Below are positions 18,805 to 27,843 of a stretch of 64,000 nt of DNA, piece by piece (within the stretch, counting starts at the first letter, position 1; the number at the start of each line of letters is the position of its first letter). The stretch is from contig JBKHAN010000004.1 of the NCBI GenBank assembly GCA_046542845.1, forward strand, positions 1-64,000, written 5' to 3'. The notes beneath the pieces were generated by a model. The model was not told the origin of the DNA. It searched no databases and saw only the letters and a program-made list of their open reading frames with translations. Position numbers and translations under genes: made by a program. The DNA is from SKKC01 sp046542845 (GTDB lineage: Bacteria; Spirochaetota; Spirochaetia; DSM-27196; SKKC01).

Positions 18805-20211
18805 ATGCCGCGAACCGACAAAAATCTGGAAAATCTGCACATCCTGGACATAGAATACACAGGTCACGGAATCGCAAAGCCGGAGGGGGGCCCTGTTGTC
18901 TTCGTAGAGGACACATTACCCGGCGAGATCGTGAACGCTCAGGTACACAAACGCAAGAAACGCTTCGCGTTCGCGCACGTCACCGGCTTCGTTAAACGAT
19001 CGGAGAAACGTATCGAACCATTCTGCTCACATTTCGAGCACTGTGGTGGATGTAAATGGCAGTTTCTATCCTACGAGGACCAGTGTCGCTACAAGAAGCA
19101 GTTTGTCGAAGAGGTTTTTGACCAGATTGCCGGCGTTGAACGTCCGGAGATCCCGGATGTCCTTCCGTCCAAAACGGATCGCTACTATCGAAACAGGCTG
19201 GATTACAGTTTTTCGAGCAAGCGGTGGTTGACGCCCGCTGAGATCAACTCGGACGAGCTGTTTGATGCACGTGACGCGCTCGGGTTTCACGTGCGCGGAA
19301 GCTTCGACAAGGTTCTGCAGATATCCGAATGTTTTCTCCAGAACGAGCTCTCGAACCGCATACGAAACTCTGTATGGGAGTTTGCGCGGTCAAAAGGCTT
19401 CGCGTTTTACGATCCGGTGGAACACACCGGGGATCTGCGATCCCTCATAGTGCGCACGAGCAGGAGAGGAGATGTGATGGTCATGCTCGTGCTCGGCAAC
19501 AACAGAGCCGACATCGCGCAGGACTTTGAGGACCTGCTCCGCGACTCGTTTCCGGAGGTCACTTCGTTTTATATAGGATTAAACACGAGCCGCAACGACT
19601 CGCTTCAGAACGCTGAAATGTTCCACCGCTATGGACACAAAAATATCGTCGAGCGCATCCTGGGTGTGGATTTTGAGATCTCTCCCCAGTCGTTTTTCCA
19701 GACTAATCCCGAGCAGGCCGAGCGTCTCTATCAGCTCGTGATTGACTGGGCCCAACTCGATGGTTCTCAGGTTGTTTACGACCTGTATTGCGGTGCGGGT
19801 AGTATCGCGCTGCTGGTCGCGGCTTCCGCGGCTCACGTGTACGGAATTGAGACCGTACCCGCAGCCGTCGAATCGGCGCGTTATAATCAACAGGCGAATG
19901 GCGTTGAGAACTGCACATTCCTGTGTGCCACCGTCGAAGACGCGCTTGGCAGCTCGTATCCAGGCCAGTTCCCCCGGCCGGACCTGGTGATCCTCGATCC
20001 GCCCCGCGCCGGTTTGCACCCCTCTGTGGTAAAGACCCTGTTACGGGAGCGACCGCCGCGGATTATATACGTGAGCTGTAAGCCCTCTACCCAGGCGAGG
20101 GATATTGCGACCCTGTCGGAAGCGTATACGGTGGTGCGCGTGCAACCCGTGGATATGTTTCCACAGACATATCACATAGAGAATGTTGTGGAGTTGCGAC
20201 TGAAGCCCTGA
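18805..20211 (+). CDS. rlmD: 23S rRNA (uracil-5-)-methyltransferase, RlmD/RumA family
   Basis: 468 aa. N-terminal TRAM domain (about 10-65), then a 4Fe-4S ligand set Cys74-x5-Cys80-x2-Cys83 and distant Cys176, as in RumA. SAM-binding domain with VYDLYCGAGSIAL, DPPRAGLHPS and catalytic nucleophile Cys425 in YVSCKPST. Methylates C5 of a uridine in 23S rRNA, using SAM. Whether its target matches RlmD, RlmC or a dual enzyme cannot be told from sequence. Monocistronic; divergent from the lipoprotein gene. No ribosome site; see the promoter entry. Confidence 0.9.
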   Translation: MPRTDKNLENLHILDIEYTGHGIAKPEGGPVVFVEDTLPGEIVNAQVHKRKKRFAFAHVTGFVKRSEKRIEPFCSHFEHCGGCKWQFLSYEDQCRYKKQFVEEVFDQIAGVERPEIPDVLPSKTDRYYRNRLDYSFSSKRWLTPAEINSDELFDARDALGFHVRGSFDKVLQISECFLQNELSNRIRNSVWEFARSKGFAFYDPVEHTGDLRSLIVRTSRRGDVMVMLVLGNNRADIAQDFEDLLRDSFPEVTSFYIGLNTSRNDSLQNAEMFHRYGHKNIVERILGVDFEISPQSFFQTNPEQAERLYQLVIDWAQLDGSQVVYDLYCGAGSIALLVAASAAHVYGIETVPAAVESARYNQQANGVENCTFLCATVEDALGSSYPGQFPRPDLVILDPPRAGLHPSVVKTLLRERPPRIIYVSCKPSTQARDIATLSEAYTVVRVQPVDMFPQTYHIENVVELRLKP

Positions 20212-20284
20212 TCACGCGGACTGCTTGCAAGGAGCCGGAGCTTCGTGTACGGTACGTAAAAATCTCCTCTTTTTCGGATACACG

Positions 20285-20806
20285 ATGCAACTTTCACGAT
20301 CTGTGATCAGATTTCTGGTTTACGTGCTGATTTTGACGCTAGTGTGGTGTTTGTGGAACGAGTCTTTTTCGCTCAGGCGTTTGATTGAGGGAGTGATTTT
20401 CGGTTCGATCTCTCTTGCGTTGACGTCCAGGGTTGCTCTTCGCGACTCGTATCCCGATCGATTCGTCGTCTCTCCACTCAAGCTTCTCCGCTACGCTGCG
20501 ATTGTGTTCGTCCAGATTTATGTTTCCGGATTCGATGCGATTAAACTTACGCTTCGTGGCGACCTGAACCCGGGCATCGTGGATATTCCTACCAAAGCGC
20601 CTGACAGTCTTTCGGGTGTTCTGATTGCCGACGCAATTACACTGACTCCCGGCACGGTTACGATAGATTATGACAAGGATACCATGAAGGTAGTATGGAT
20701 CGACGTATCGGCTCGAACTCCGGAGGAAGCCGCGCAGAGCATCAAGGGAAGTTTTGAGAACGTATTTGTCGAACCAACGGAATCCGAGCGAGGTCCACAC
20801 CGATGA
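20285..20806 (+). CDS. mnhE: Na+/H+ antiporter subunit E, first module (MnhE/MbhA)
   Basis: 173 aa, two or three N-terminal hydrophobic segments and a soluble C-terminal domain with the family hallmark ADAITLTPGTVTIDYD. First gene of an eight-gene module (E-F-G-D'-E'-B-C-D) whose order equals mbhABCDEFGH of archaeal membrane-bound hydrogenase. The ATG at 20285 precedes the first membrane helix; the reading frame is open 20 codons further but those residues look non-coding. Overlaps mnhF by 4 nt. Confidence 0.9.
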   Translation: MQLSRSVIRFLVYVLILTLVWCLWNESFSLRRLIEGVIFGSISLALTSRVALRDSYPDRFVVSPLKLLRYAAIVFVQIYVSGFDAIKLTLRGDLNPGIVDIPTKAPDSLSGVLIADAITLTPGTVTIDYDKDTMKVVWIDVSARTPEEAAQSIKGSFENVFVEPTESERGPHR

Positions 20807-21063
20807 CAACGGCTGCAGTTGCGTTCATTGTTCTTGCGTTCCTCCTGACCGGGACGCTTATTCGCGTGGCGTGGGGACCGACCGTCTGGGACAGGCTCAT
20901 TGGAGTAGGGCTGATCGCGAGCAAGGTGACCATGGGCGGCGTTATCGTCGCACTCGTAGCGGGTGAAAGCTATATTCTCGACGTTGCGCTCATTTTTGCG
21001 GTGATAGGGTTTCTGGCTCAGGTACTGATTGCCCGGTATATCGAGCGCAGAGGTGACGTATGA
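20803..21063 (+). CDS. mnhF: Na+/H+ antiporter subunit F, first module
   Basis: 86 aa, three membrane helices. Conserved RVAWGPTVWDRLIG and DVALIFAVIGF match MrpF/MnhF/MbhB, whose buried Asp is important for ion transport. ATGA overlap with mnhE before and mnhG after. Same length as the second-module copy, with which it shares GPT-WDRL and a C-terminal I-R-IE-G-V pattern. Confidence 0.93.
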   Translation: MTTAAVAFIVLAFLLTGTLIRVAWGPTVWDRLIGVGLIASKVTMGGVIVALVAGESYILDVALIFAVIGFLAQVLIARYIERRGDV

Positions 21064-21389
21064 GTACCATTATTGCGTACGTGGGAGAAGGAGTTATCTA
21101 CGCGGGCCTGGCGTTAAGCGCCTTCGGAGTCTACGCGCTGCTTCGGCTCGACAAGTTCTATTCCAGACTCGTAATTACATCAAAGGTCGAAACTATGGGG
21201 TTCCTGACACTGATTATCGGCGCAATTGTCGTGTCGGGTGTTTCGACCTTTTCGGTAAAGCTCTTTGTCATCCTGGTGTTCGAGCTTATTACGCTACCGG
21301 TCGGCGCACACGCCATTGCCCGATCTGCATATCGGAACGGGTTTCGCGCCAGAGAGGGTCTGTATCCGGAAAAGGAGCCGGAGCAATGA
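21060..21389 (+). CDS. mnhG: Na+/H+ antiporter subunit G, first module
   Basis: 109 aa, three membrane helices. Typical MnhG features: G-x-YALLRLDKFYSRL followed by TSKVETMG, and VFELITLPVGAHAIARSAYRNG near the C-terminus. ATGA overlaps on both sides indicate tight coupling in the antiporter operon. Confidence 0.93.
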   Translation: MSTIIAYVGEGVIYAGLALSAFGVYALLRLDKFYSRLVITSKVETMGFLTLIIGAIVVSGVSTFSVKLFVILVFELITLPVGAHAIARSAYRNGFRAREGLYPEKEPEQ

Positions 21390-21940
21390 TTGAACTCGTT
21401 GTCGTTACTGCGATGGGGGTGTTTGCGGTTTTGGCTATTCACAGCCGCCTTCTCCGTAACGCGGTCGTGTATCTGGCGATTTTTTCGCTCATGGCCGCTT
21501 TCCTTTTTCTCCTTCACGCGGCGCCCGAGCTGGCAATTGCCGAAGCGGTAATGGGAAGCGGGCTGGTTACGCTTCTGTATCTGACTGCGTTGAAACGCTA
21601 CCAGGTATTCACGATCGCGGTTGTGACAGATTCGCCTGACAGCATCCATGACAGGCTTATTTCGCGTGTACAGCGCAGCGACGCTCTGCAGGAGATACGG
21701 AATTTTCTTGCGAAGCGGGAGCGTGAGGCGCAGATCGTCTTCGTTCGTGACACGAGAGATGAAGCCTTGAAAAATCCCGGGTACGATCTGGTGCTTGAGG
21801 TCGATGGTTCGACGCTCGTTATATTCGGTTCACAGGATGATTACCTGTTCGTGGAACTCGAGTTGATGTTTGGAATGAGGGAGCTCGGTTCCGACATGGG
21901 CGTGCGTTTTGAGTGGATTGAGGCGGAGGTTCAATCGTGA
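21386..21940 (+). CDS. MbhD-like antiporter subunit with soluble C-terminal extension, first module
   Basis: 184 aa. The N-terminal 80 residues (three membrane helices, APELAIAEAVMGSGLVTLLYL) are the DUF4040/MbhD domain, equivalent to part of the C-terminal region of MrpA. The following 100 residues are hydrophilic, predicted alpha/beta, and are not part of the minimal MbhD subunit; the second module carries the same extension. The ATG at 21386 overlaps mnhG by 4 nt. Membrane part: proton or sodium path next to the MbhE-like subunit. Extension: unknown, perhaps cytoplasmic regulation or docking. Confidence 0.85.
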   Translation: MIELVVVTAMGVFAVLAIHSRLLRNAVVYLAIFSLMAAFLFLLHAAPELAIAEAVMGSGLVTLLYLTALKRYQVFTIAVVTDSPDSIHDRLISRVQRSDALQEIRNFLAKREREAQIVFVRDTRDEALKNPGYDLVLEVDGSTLVIFGSQDDYLFVELELMFGMRELGSDMGVRFEWIEAEVQS

Positions 21941-22230
21941 GAACAATCGTTTCTGCTGTGTTTCTGTCTATCGTGTGTGTGGGCGTTATCGCATTCACAA
22001 CCGGACACGATGAGGACCTCGATCCCCTGCTGTACGACTACGTGTCCGAGAACTTTTATGAAGACACCGCTTCGAGAAACGCCGTTGCGTCGGTGCTTCT
22101 GAATTATCGCATGTACGACACCATTTTTGAGGCATTAATACTCCTCACAGCAATCGTAGGAATGATGCAGTTTCTTCCGGGTGTCGAGGGAGACATCGGT
22201 ATCGATCAGGAGGATGAGGAGCATGAGTAA
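21937..22230 (+). CDS. MbhE-like small antiporter subunit, first module
   Basis: 97 aa, GTG start overlapping the previous stop (GTGA). Two membrane helices separated by a loop with SENFYEDTASRNAVASVLLNYRMYDTIFEALILL. The NxVaxvyLnYRmyDTifEalil signature is that of MbhE and the extreme C-terminal MrpA segment. The acidic tail is rich in Asp and Glu. Overlaps mnhB by 8 nt. Confidence 0.87.
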   Translation: MRTIVSAVFLSIVCVGVIAFTTGHDEDLDPLLYDYVSENFYEDTASRNAVASVLLNYRMYDTIFEALILLTAIVGMMQFLPGVEGDIGIDQEDEEHE

Positions 22231-22636
22231 AGAGCTATCTGAAGAATCCGTGATCATTTCGGTTGTGATCGGGTTTCTCTATCCGTTTATGCTGCTGCTT
22301 GGGTTTTATGTCATCATAAACGGCCACTATACCCCTGGAGGTGGATTTCAGGGAGGAGGAATTCTGGCTTCGGTATTTATCGCGAGGTACGTGGTTCATC
22401 CAATCGAGGATATCAGCGACACACGGTTGCACGCGTTTGAGCGGCTTTTTCTCGCTCTTATCCTGATCGCTCCAATGCTTTTACTGTTTAACGGTTTTAT
22501 TAATCGTTATCCGGAACTCCGAGTGCACTATCTGACGCTTATGGACATTCTTATAGGGTTGCAGGTGGGACTCGGGCTCGCGGTCGTCGTAGACCGGTTT
22601 GCTTTCTTCAAAGGAGTTGGACCGTCATGGAGATAA
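22223..22636 (+). CDS. mnhB: Na+/H+ antiporter subunit B, first module
   Basis: 137 aa, four membrane helices. Hallmark GFYVIINGHYTPGGGFQGGGILASVFIARY is the MnhB/MbhF signature. Ribosome site AGGAG lies just before the ATG at 22223, within the end of the preceding gene. Overlaps mnhC by 10 nt. Confidence 0.93.
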   Translation: MSKELSEESVIISVVIGFLYPFMLLLGFYVIINGHYTPGGGFQGGGILASVFIARYVVHPIEDISDTRLHAFERLFLALILIAPMLLLFNGFINRYPELRVHYLTLMDILIGLQVGLGLAVVVDRFAFFKGVGPSWR

Positions 22637-22977
22637 TCGGCAGTATCTCTCTCTCCGACCTGACCGTCGTGCTGTTCTTCATTGGGTTGTACGGAGCCAT
22701 TACTCAACGGAACATAATCAAGACCATTATTTCCATAAATATCATGGATATCGCTGCAATTGCGTTTTTCATGCTGGCAAATTATGAGCTTGGAGCGACG
22801 CCGCCCATACTCGGTTCGACCGGCCCGGTGATCAGCGACCCGGTACCCCAGGCACTCATGATCACCGCCATCGTCATAGGGGTTTCCGTCACGGCTATGT
22901 GCCTTGCGATGTACATGCGCGTAGCGTACCGATACGACACTGCGGACTGGGATATTCTCATTCGCAGGAATCATTAA
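22627..22977 (+). CDS. mnhC: Na+/H+ antiporter subunit C, first module (NuoK-like)
   Basis: 116 aa, three membrane helices, related to NuoK of complex I. Conserved QRNIIKTIISINIMD and DPVPQALMITAIVIGVSVTA are diagnostic of MnhC/MbhG. Followed by a 25-nt gap before mnhD, the only non-overlapping junction in the first module. Confidence 0.93.
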   Translation: MEIIGSISLSDLTVVLFFIGLYGAITQRNIIKTIISINIMDIAAIAFFMLANYELGATPPILGSTGPVISDPVPQALMITAIVIGVSVTAMCLAMYMRVAYRYDTADWDILIRRNH

Positions 22978-23002
22978 ACCCAACGGGAGTTTCTGAAGCC
23001 TA

Positions 23003-24619
23003 ATGAGTTTTTTGCCAGATATACCTTTACACGTTTTTACACTCTTCCCGGTGACCTCAGCAGCGATCGGTTTCTTTCTGCCGCGAAAATGGTTCCATCT
23101 GATCCTTATCGTGACCCAGACCGCGGCGGTCCTGTACGCCGTTGATCTGTTTATCGAGGTCCGGTGGGGGCAGGGAGTGTTCGAACACGTTGCCGGCTGG
23201 CCCGGCGGAATCGCGATCCGCCTGGTCGCGGATAACCTCTCGATACCGCTGGTGCTGCTTGTGACGGTGTTCTGTGCGGGAGCCTTTCTCTTCAGTACGC
23301 GCGCGGTCTATATGGACAACACCTTCCTGTTTCTCGTGCTTCTGCTCGAATCGGCGATGCTCGGGGTATTCCTGAGTGGCGATCTGTTCAACATCTACGT
23401 GCTGTTCGAGCTGGGCATGCTGTGTATCGCTATCCTGATTATGTACAAACGGGATAAGCAGTCGGTGTACGACGGTATCTTCTACATCATGATGAACTTT
23501 ATCGCCATGGCATTCATGCTGCTCGGCATCGGGTACATCTATAGAATGACCGGGACGCTGGACCTTCAGATCCTCTCCGAACGACTCGCGCTGGTCGAGG
23601 ATCCCTCGACGGTTATCGTTCCGTACGCGCTCATAATGACCGCGATCGCGCTTAAGGCGGCTTTATTGCCGCTGTTCGGCTGGCTGCCACGCGCACACGG
23701 TGCCCCAAGCGCGCCGAGTATCGTATCGGCGATCCTTTCCGGAGTACAAGTGAAGGTTGGAGTGTATCTGTTGATCCGTTTGCAGGCTGTCTTCCTCCCG
23801 GTTGCCGACGCGTCCACGTTCTTCGCGGTTCTGGGTTTTGTGACATCCATAGTCGGATTTTCTCTGGCCGTCGCTCAAAAAGATATAAAACTGATTCTGG
23901 CGTATCACACCGTCAGTCAGGTGGGACTGATCGTCATGGGTCTGAATATGGGGACTGAAACCGCGTACTGGGGCGGGATGATGCACATTATCAATCACGC
24001 GTTTTTTAAAGGACTGCTCTTTCTTTCCGCCGGTGTGATTATTGAAGAGTACGGGACCCGCAGCTATACCGAGATCAGAGGCGTGTTCCGACGCATGCCC
24101 GTGGTCGGAATCGCGACGCTGGCCGGGGTGCTTGGTATAACCGGCGCACCGTTCTTTAACGGAAGCATATCGAAATATTTTATTGAGTCCGGTCTTGAGG
24201 GTAACCTCTGGCCGCTCGGGATGTACCTCATTAACTTTGGAACGACATTATCCTTCGTCAAGTACTCTACGATCCTGTTCGGAAAGTCTACCGCAAAAAG
24301 TCCGCCCGGAAGAGATCCGTTTGTCGCAGGGGTTTCCCTGTTGTTTGGCCTTGTGTGCCTCGCCGGAGGACTGTTCGGAAGCATGGCCGTGGAACTGCTT
24401 TTCGGATACAGCTACGACGTCCCGGGTGCATACAGTCTTACAAAAGTTTTTACGTTTGTTGCAACGCTTGCCCTCGCGGTTGCCGCGTACGTCGTCGTTG
24501 TGCCACGAATGTCGGGGTTTCTATCCAGGATCCGCGAATACCGGTTTAACTTCAACCAGGTGACGGTTTTTCTTACCTCATTCTTTGTTGTATTTGTCGG
24601 GTACCTGTGGTTTCAGTGA
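23003..24619 (+). CDS. mnhD: Na+/H+ antiporter subunit D, first module (NuoN/MbhH-like)
   Basis: 538 aa, about 14 membrane helices. Key ion-path residues of the NuoL/M/N family are visible: Glu136 in VLFELGML, Lys218 in ALKAALLPLFGWLPRAHG, Lys251 in VQVKVGVY, plus HIINHAFFKGLLFL further on. It is the only large antiporter-like subunit of this module; no separate MrpA N-terminal subunit exists in the cluster. Its stop is 9 nt from the stop of the convergent mnhD of the second module. Confidence 0.93.
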   Translation: MSFLPDIPLHVFTLFPVTSAAIGFFLPRKWFHLILIVTQTAAVLYAVDLFIEVRWGQGVFEHVAGWPGGIAIRLVADNLSIPLVLLVTVFCAGAFLFSTRAVYMDNTFLFLVLLLESAMLGVFLSGDLFNIYVLFELGMLCIAILIMYKRDKQSVYDGIFYIMMNFIAMAFMLLGIGYIYRMTGTLDLQILSERLALVEDPSTVIVPYALIMTAIALKAALLPLFGWLPRAHGAPSAPSIVSAILSGVQVKVGVYLLIRLQAVFLPVADASTFFAVLGFVTSIVGFSLAVAQKDIKLILAYHTVSQVGLIVMGLNMGTETAYWGGMMHIINHAFFKGLLFLSAGVIIEEYGTRSYTEIRGVFRRMPVVGIATLAGVLGITGAPFFNGSISKYFIESGLEGNLWPLGMYLINFGTTLSFVKYSTILFGKSTAKSPPGRDPFVAGVSLLFGLVCLAGGLFGSMAVELLFGYSYDVPGAYSLTKVFTFVATLALAVAAYVVVVPRMSGFLSRIREYRFNFNQVTVFLTSFFVVFVGYLWFQ

Positions 24620-24628
24620 CAGCGCGGG

Positions 24629-26224
24629 TCACACGGTGTAGGTGAGCCACGCCATGAGCGCTGCGAGGAACACGATCAGCAGAAGGGCCATGTCGGGGAA
24701 ACTCAGACGGGCCTGACGAATAGTGGTCAGGAAACCTGCTTTGCGTACACCGAAGGAATAAACCGGTATGGCGATCGAAATGGTCAGGACCCACGCGACA
24801 AGCTTTTCGGCGTACAAAGCCCCCGCGACGTCTACGTCCACGGAAAACAGGTAGCCTATGACCGGACGCGCGGCTATGCCCAGTCCAAGGATGGCAACAC
24901 CCATGACAAGCGAAACGGTGTTGACGAAGGGGTCCCGTTCCGTCTTTCGTGGAGCTCCGCTGTCGCCAAAGAACATGGCGGCGTACTTCACAAAAACAAG
25001 CGTTGTCCCGAAGTTTATGAGATATATAACCGCCTCGCTCGCTCCGCTGAAGCCGCTTTGAATAAGATACTTTGATATCGCACCGTTGAAGAACGGCGTC
25101 CCGATTATGCCAAGGATTGCCAGAAGTGCGGCGATGGAAACAATCGGAACACGCCGTAGTGCCCCGGTAATATTCCCGATATCCTTCGTACCGTATTCCC
25201 TGGCAATCGCTCCTGCGGTAAGGAACAGCAGAGCCTTGAACAGCCCATGATTCAGAATGTGAAAGATGCTTCCCCAATAGGCTTCAGCTACTCCGCTATT
25301 AAGGCCAACCATTATCAGACCGATCTGGCTGACCGTTGAATACGCCAGAATGAGCTTGATGTTGCGCTGCGTCAGAGCCAGCATAATGCCAACGAGCGCT
25401 GTCCCTGCTCCCACGACGACGAAGAACCGGTCAAACGTGATCGCGGCGGAAAAAATGTCCTGTAATCGGATATAAAGGTAGACACCAACCTTGACCAGCA
25501 GGCCGGAGAGGACTGCGGAGACGATACTCGGCGCGCTCGGTGTCCCGTGAGCATGAGGCAGCCAGCTGAACAAAGGCATAAGGGCTGCTTTCAGCGAGAC
25601 GGCTGTCAGGATAAAAGACAGCGGCAGTATGAGCGCTCTCGGATCGGCCGTTCCCGAGGAATAGGCTTCGAGCGCCTGAAAACTCAATACTCCGGTCGTT
25701 CGGTACAGCAGTCCTATTCCAAGAAGAAAAAAGCTCATGGCAAACAGATTAATGAGCAGGTAGACCGTACCATCGTATAGCGCTTGCTTATCGCGCTTCC
25801 ACATTATCAGCACACTGATCATGATGGTCATGACTTCAATCAGCACGTAGAGATTGAAAATGTCTTGCGAGAGGAAGACGCTGATTGTCACTCCCTGCAT
25901 GACGATATACAGGAACTGAAACATATTGTCGGTGTACTGCTTTCGGAAGCTGTAGAGAAACAGGAACAGGTACATGAGTGTGGTAAAAAACACCATGGTT
26001 GTTCCAAGAAGGTCGGCGCGCAGGGCAATGCCGACGGCGGGCGGCCAGGAACCGACCTGCTGCAGGATCGTTCCATTGCGTCGAACGATTACCATCAGAT
26101 ATCCCGCAAGCGTGGTCTGGGCGATCTGAAAGAAGAGCAGCAGTGCTCGAAAACCCCGTCTCGGTAAAAAATAACCGAGCGTGGCGACCAGTATCGGTCC
26201 GGTTACAAGAAGGTACAGCTGCAT
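24629..26224 (-). CDS. mnhD: Na+/H+ antiporter subunit D, second module (NuoN/MbhH-like)
   Basis: 531 aa, about 14 membrane helices. Same key residues as the first-module copy: Glu130 in VLIEVMTI, Lys212 in SLKAALMPLFSWLPHAHG, Lys245 in LLVKVGVYL, and HILNHGLFKALLFL. Clearly homologous to, but well diverged from, the first-module protein, so this is an old duplication or separate acquisition and not a recent copy. Last gene of the second module; its start codon shares one base with the mnhC stop (TAATG). Confidence 0.93.
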   Translation of the reverse strand: MQLYLLVTGPILVATLGYFLPRRGFRALLLFFQIAQTTLAGYLMVIVRRNGTILQQVGSWPPAVGIALRADLLGTTMVFFTTLMYLFLFLYSFRKQYTDNMFQFLYIVMQGVTISVFLSQDIFNLYVLIEVMTIMISVLIMWKRDKQALYDGTVYLLINLFAMSFFLLGIGLLYRTTGVLSFQALEAYSSGTADPRALILPLSFILTAVSLKAALMPLFSWLPHAHGTPSAPSIVSAVLSGLLVKVGVYLYIRLQDIFSAAITFDRFFVVVGAGTALVGIMLALTQRNIKLILAYSTVSQIGLIMVGLNSGVAEAYWGSIFHILNHGLFKALLFLTAGAIAREYGTKDIGNITGALRRVPIVSIAALLAILGIIGTPFFNGAISKYLIQSGFSGASEAVIYLINFGTTLVFVKYAAMFFGDSGAPRKTERDPFVNTVSLVMGVAILGLGIAARPVIGYLFSVDVDVAGALYAEKLVAWVLTISIAIPVYSFGVRKAGFLTTIRQARLSFPDMALLLIVFLAALMAWLTYTV

Positions 26225-26592
26225 TACCGACTCTCGATCCGGTGAATAAGCTTCGTCCAGTCCGAGGAACCATGTTTTCTGAACAGACTTATAAAGATCG
26301 TCAGACTCACCGCCGTCACGGAGATCCCGATAACGATAGCGGTTATCATAAGTGCTTGAGGCAGGGGATCGACCATTCTGCTCACGTCTTCAGCACCCAC
26401 CGGAGGAATATCAGTCGGTGACACGTTAACCGTCAAAAGGAAGAGAATGGTTCCCACATCCATAATATTAATGGCGATTATGGTTTTGAAAATGTTGCGC
26501 TGAGTGACCACGCCCAGGACACCGACGAAGAACAGAGCGAGGCTCACCGTCTGTCCGTTAATGAAGTCTGGTCCGAAAGGAACGTCGATCAT
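26224..26592 (-). CDS. mnhC: Na+/H+ antiporter subunit C, second module
   Basis: 122 aa, NuoK-like. TQRNIFKTIIAINIMD and DPLPQALMITAIVIGISVTA match the first-module copy. Coupled to mnhD downstream by one shared base and 3 nt after mnhB. Confidence 0.93.
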   Translation of the reverse strand: MIDVPFGPDFINGQTVSLALFFVGVLGVVTQRNIFKTIIAINIMDVGTILFLLTVNVSPTDIPPVGAEDVSRMVDPLPQALMITAIVIGISVTAVSLTIFISLFRKHGSSDWTKLIHRIESR

Positions 26593-26595
26593 GGT

Positions 26596-26997
26596 TTACC
26601 GTCCTTCAAAAAAGCCGAAGCGGTACACGACTATGGTGAGGCCGAGGGCAACTTTCAAGCCGATAAGTGCATTCATGAAAATCAGGTACGCAACTCTGAA
26701 TTCCGGAACGTACAGCTGCAGTCCTGCGAACACGAACAGGCCGGGAACGATCAGTAGAAGCGCAAAGAGGACCTTCTCCAGGCTGTGTGTCACGTGAAGG
26801 TTCAGGTCGTTCTCGTGGGCGACGATAAATCTGGCAAGGAACAAGGCAGCAAGTATTGCTCCCCCCTGAAATCCACCACCAGGGGTATTGTGGCCGTTGT
26901 ACACCACGTAAAAGCCGAATACGGTTATGAAAGGGTACAGAAGTCCGGTCATTATGCTGATGAGTTCATCTGAGTCATTCCGGCTTTGATTGGTCAT
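26596..26997 (-). CDS. mnhB: Na+/H+ antiporter subunit B, second module
   Basis: 133 aa, four membrane helices, with GFYVVYNGHNTPGGGFQGGAILAALFLARF, the MnhB signature. Overlaps the MbhE-like gene by 4 nt (ATGA). Confidence 0.93.
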   Translation of the reverse strand: MTNQSRNDSDELISIMTGLLYPFITVFGFYVVYNGHNTPGGGFQGGAILAALFLARFIVAHENDLNLHVTHSLEKVLFALLLIVPGLFVFAGLQLYVPEFRVAYLIFMNALIGLKVALGLTIVVYRFGFFEGR

Positions 26998-27260
26998 GAA
27001 TCGCTGGAGCCTCCCGCTCTGAAGAAGTGAAGCATGGCAATAATGCTTGCAAGAAGAATAAGCGCTTCGAAAATCGTGTCGTACATTCGGTAATTCAGAT
27101 ATATCGCGGCAACCGCATTACCTGCTCCGGTATCCGCCGCGAAATTCTCGAGGTAGTAGTCCGATATCTCGGTGTCGGACCTGTCTCCGTAGACCATAAA
27201 GAGAAACACCACAGCGGCGAACAGCAGGAGGACAAACACACGTACAGCAAATGTTCTCAC
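26994..27260 (-). CDS. MbhE-like small antiporter subunit, second module
   Basis: 88 aa from GTG at 27260, which has GAGG 9 nt upstream and starts 4 nt after the MbhD-like stop. The frame is open to 27293 but the extra residues lie inside the preceding gene. Contains the shared LENFAADTGAGNAVAAIYLNYRMYDTIFEALILL signature and two membrane helices. Lacks the long acidic tail of the first-module copy. Confidence 0.87.
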   Translation of the reverse strand: MRTFAVRVFVLLLFAAVVFLFMVYGDRSDTEISDYYLENFAADTGAGNAVAAIYLNYRMYDTIFEALILLASIIAMLHFFRAGGSSDS

Positions 27261-27264
27261 GGCG

Positions 27265-27843
27265 CTAATCCTCCCCGGGCAGGTTGTCGTCACCGTACTC
27301 GGGCGAACTGCCGTAACGCTCGACCATGATCCTCAGATCCTGATATCGAAGAACCAGGAGCACCTCGAGTTCATCGATCACATAGTTTTCCCGGTTCCCC
27401 AGTATCGTAATCGAACCGCCACTCTGGTGAATAATCAGGTCGTGCCGGCCGCTTTTCAATATCTCTCGTACCGGCTGCGGGGTGAACACCAGCTGTGGTT
27501 CCAGTTCACGGGCAAAACAGAACGCTTCTATGTCCCGCACAAGTTCACCTTTACGGGTCCCCTCAATAATGTCTCTGTCACTCACCGTCGGAAAATCCGT
27601 ATTTGTGTAACAGATGCTGTACACCCGGTAGCGTTTTAGCGCAGTCAGATAAAGCAGGGTTATAAGTCCGCTGCCCATGACTGCTTCGGCAATGGCAACG
27701 TCCGGCGCCTGGTAATACAGATACAGAAACGAGCAGATCAGGGAAAACACGCTGAAGTACACGACCGCCACGCGGAGATTCTCGGTCCGGAGTGAGAGAA
27801 TGGCCAGCAGTATTACGCAGCCCAGGAGCAGGAGTTCAACCAT
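27265..27843 (-). CDS. MbhD-like antiporter subunit with soluble C-terminal extension, second module
   Basis: 192 aa. N-terminal DUF4040 domain with APDVAIAEAVMGSGLITLLYLTALKRY, nearly the same core as the first-module copy. The C-terminal 110 residues repeat the extension seen there: a helix rich in charged residues, then a segment with LVF, a Gly-x-x-DL(V/I) step and an (I/V)-x-x-EL-E-(V/L) helix, but at low identity. Overlaps mnhG by 8 nt. Confidence 0.85.
   Translation of the reverse strand: MVELLLLGCVILLAILSLRTENLRVAVVYFSVFSLICSFLYLYYQAPDVAIAEAVMGSGLITLLYLTALKRYRVYSICYTNTDFPTVSDRDIIEGTRKGELVRDIEAFCFARELEPQLVFTPQPVREILKSGRHDLIIHQSGGSITILGNRENYVIDELEVLLVLRYQDLRIMVERYGSSPEYGDDNLPGED

Noticed and set aside
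18168..18995. 275-codon Ser-rich plus-strand frame
   Set aside because: Antisense of the acidic lipoprotein; the Ser runs mirror its Glu/Asp/Ala codons, and it runs out of frame into the real methyltransferase gene.
24600..24640. Terminator between the convergent antiporter modules
   Set aside because: Only a 5-bp GTGAC/GTCAC repeat is present, with no T-run; too weak to call.
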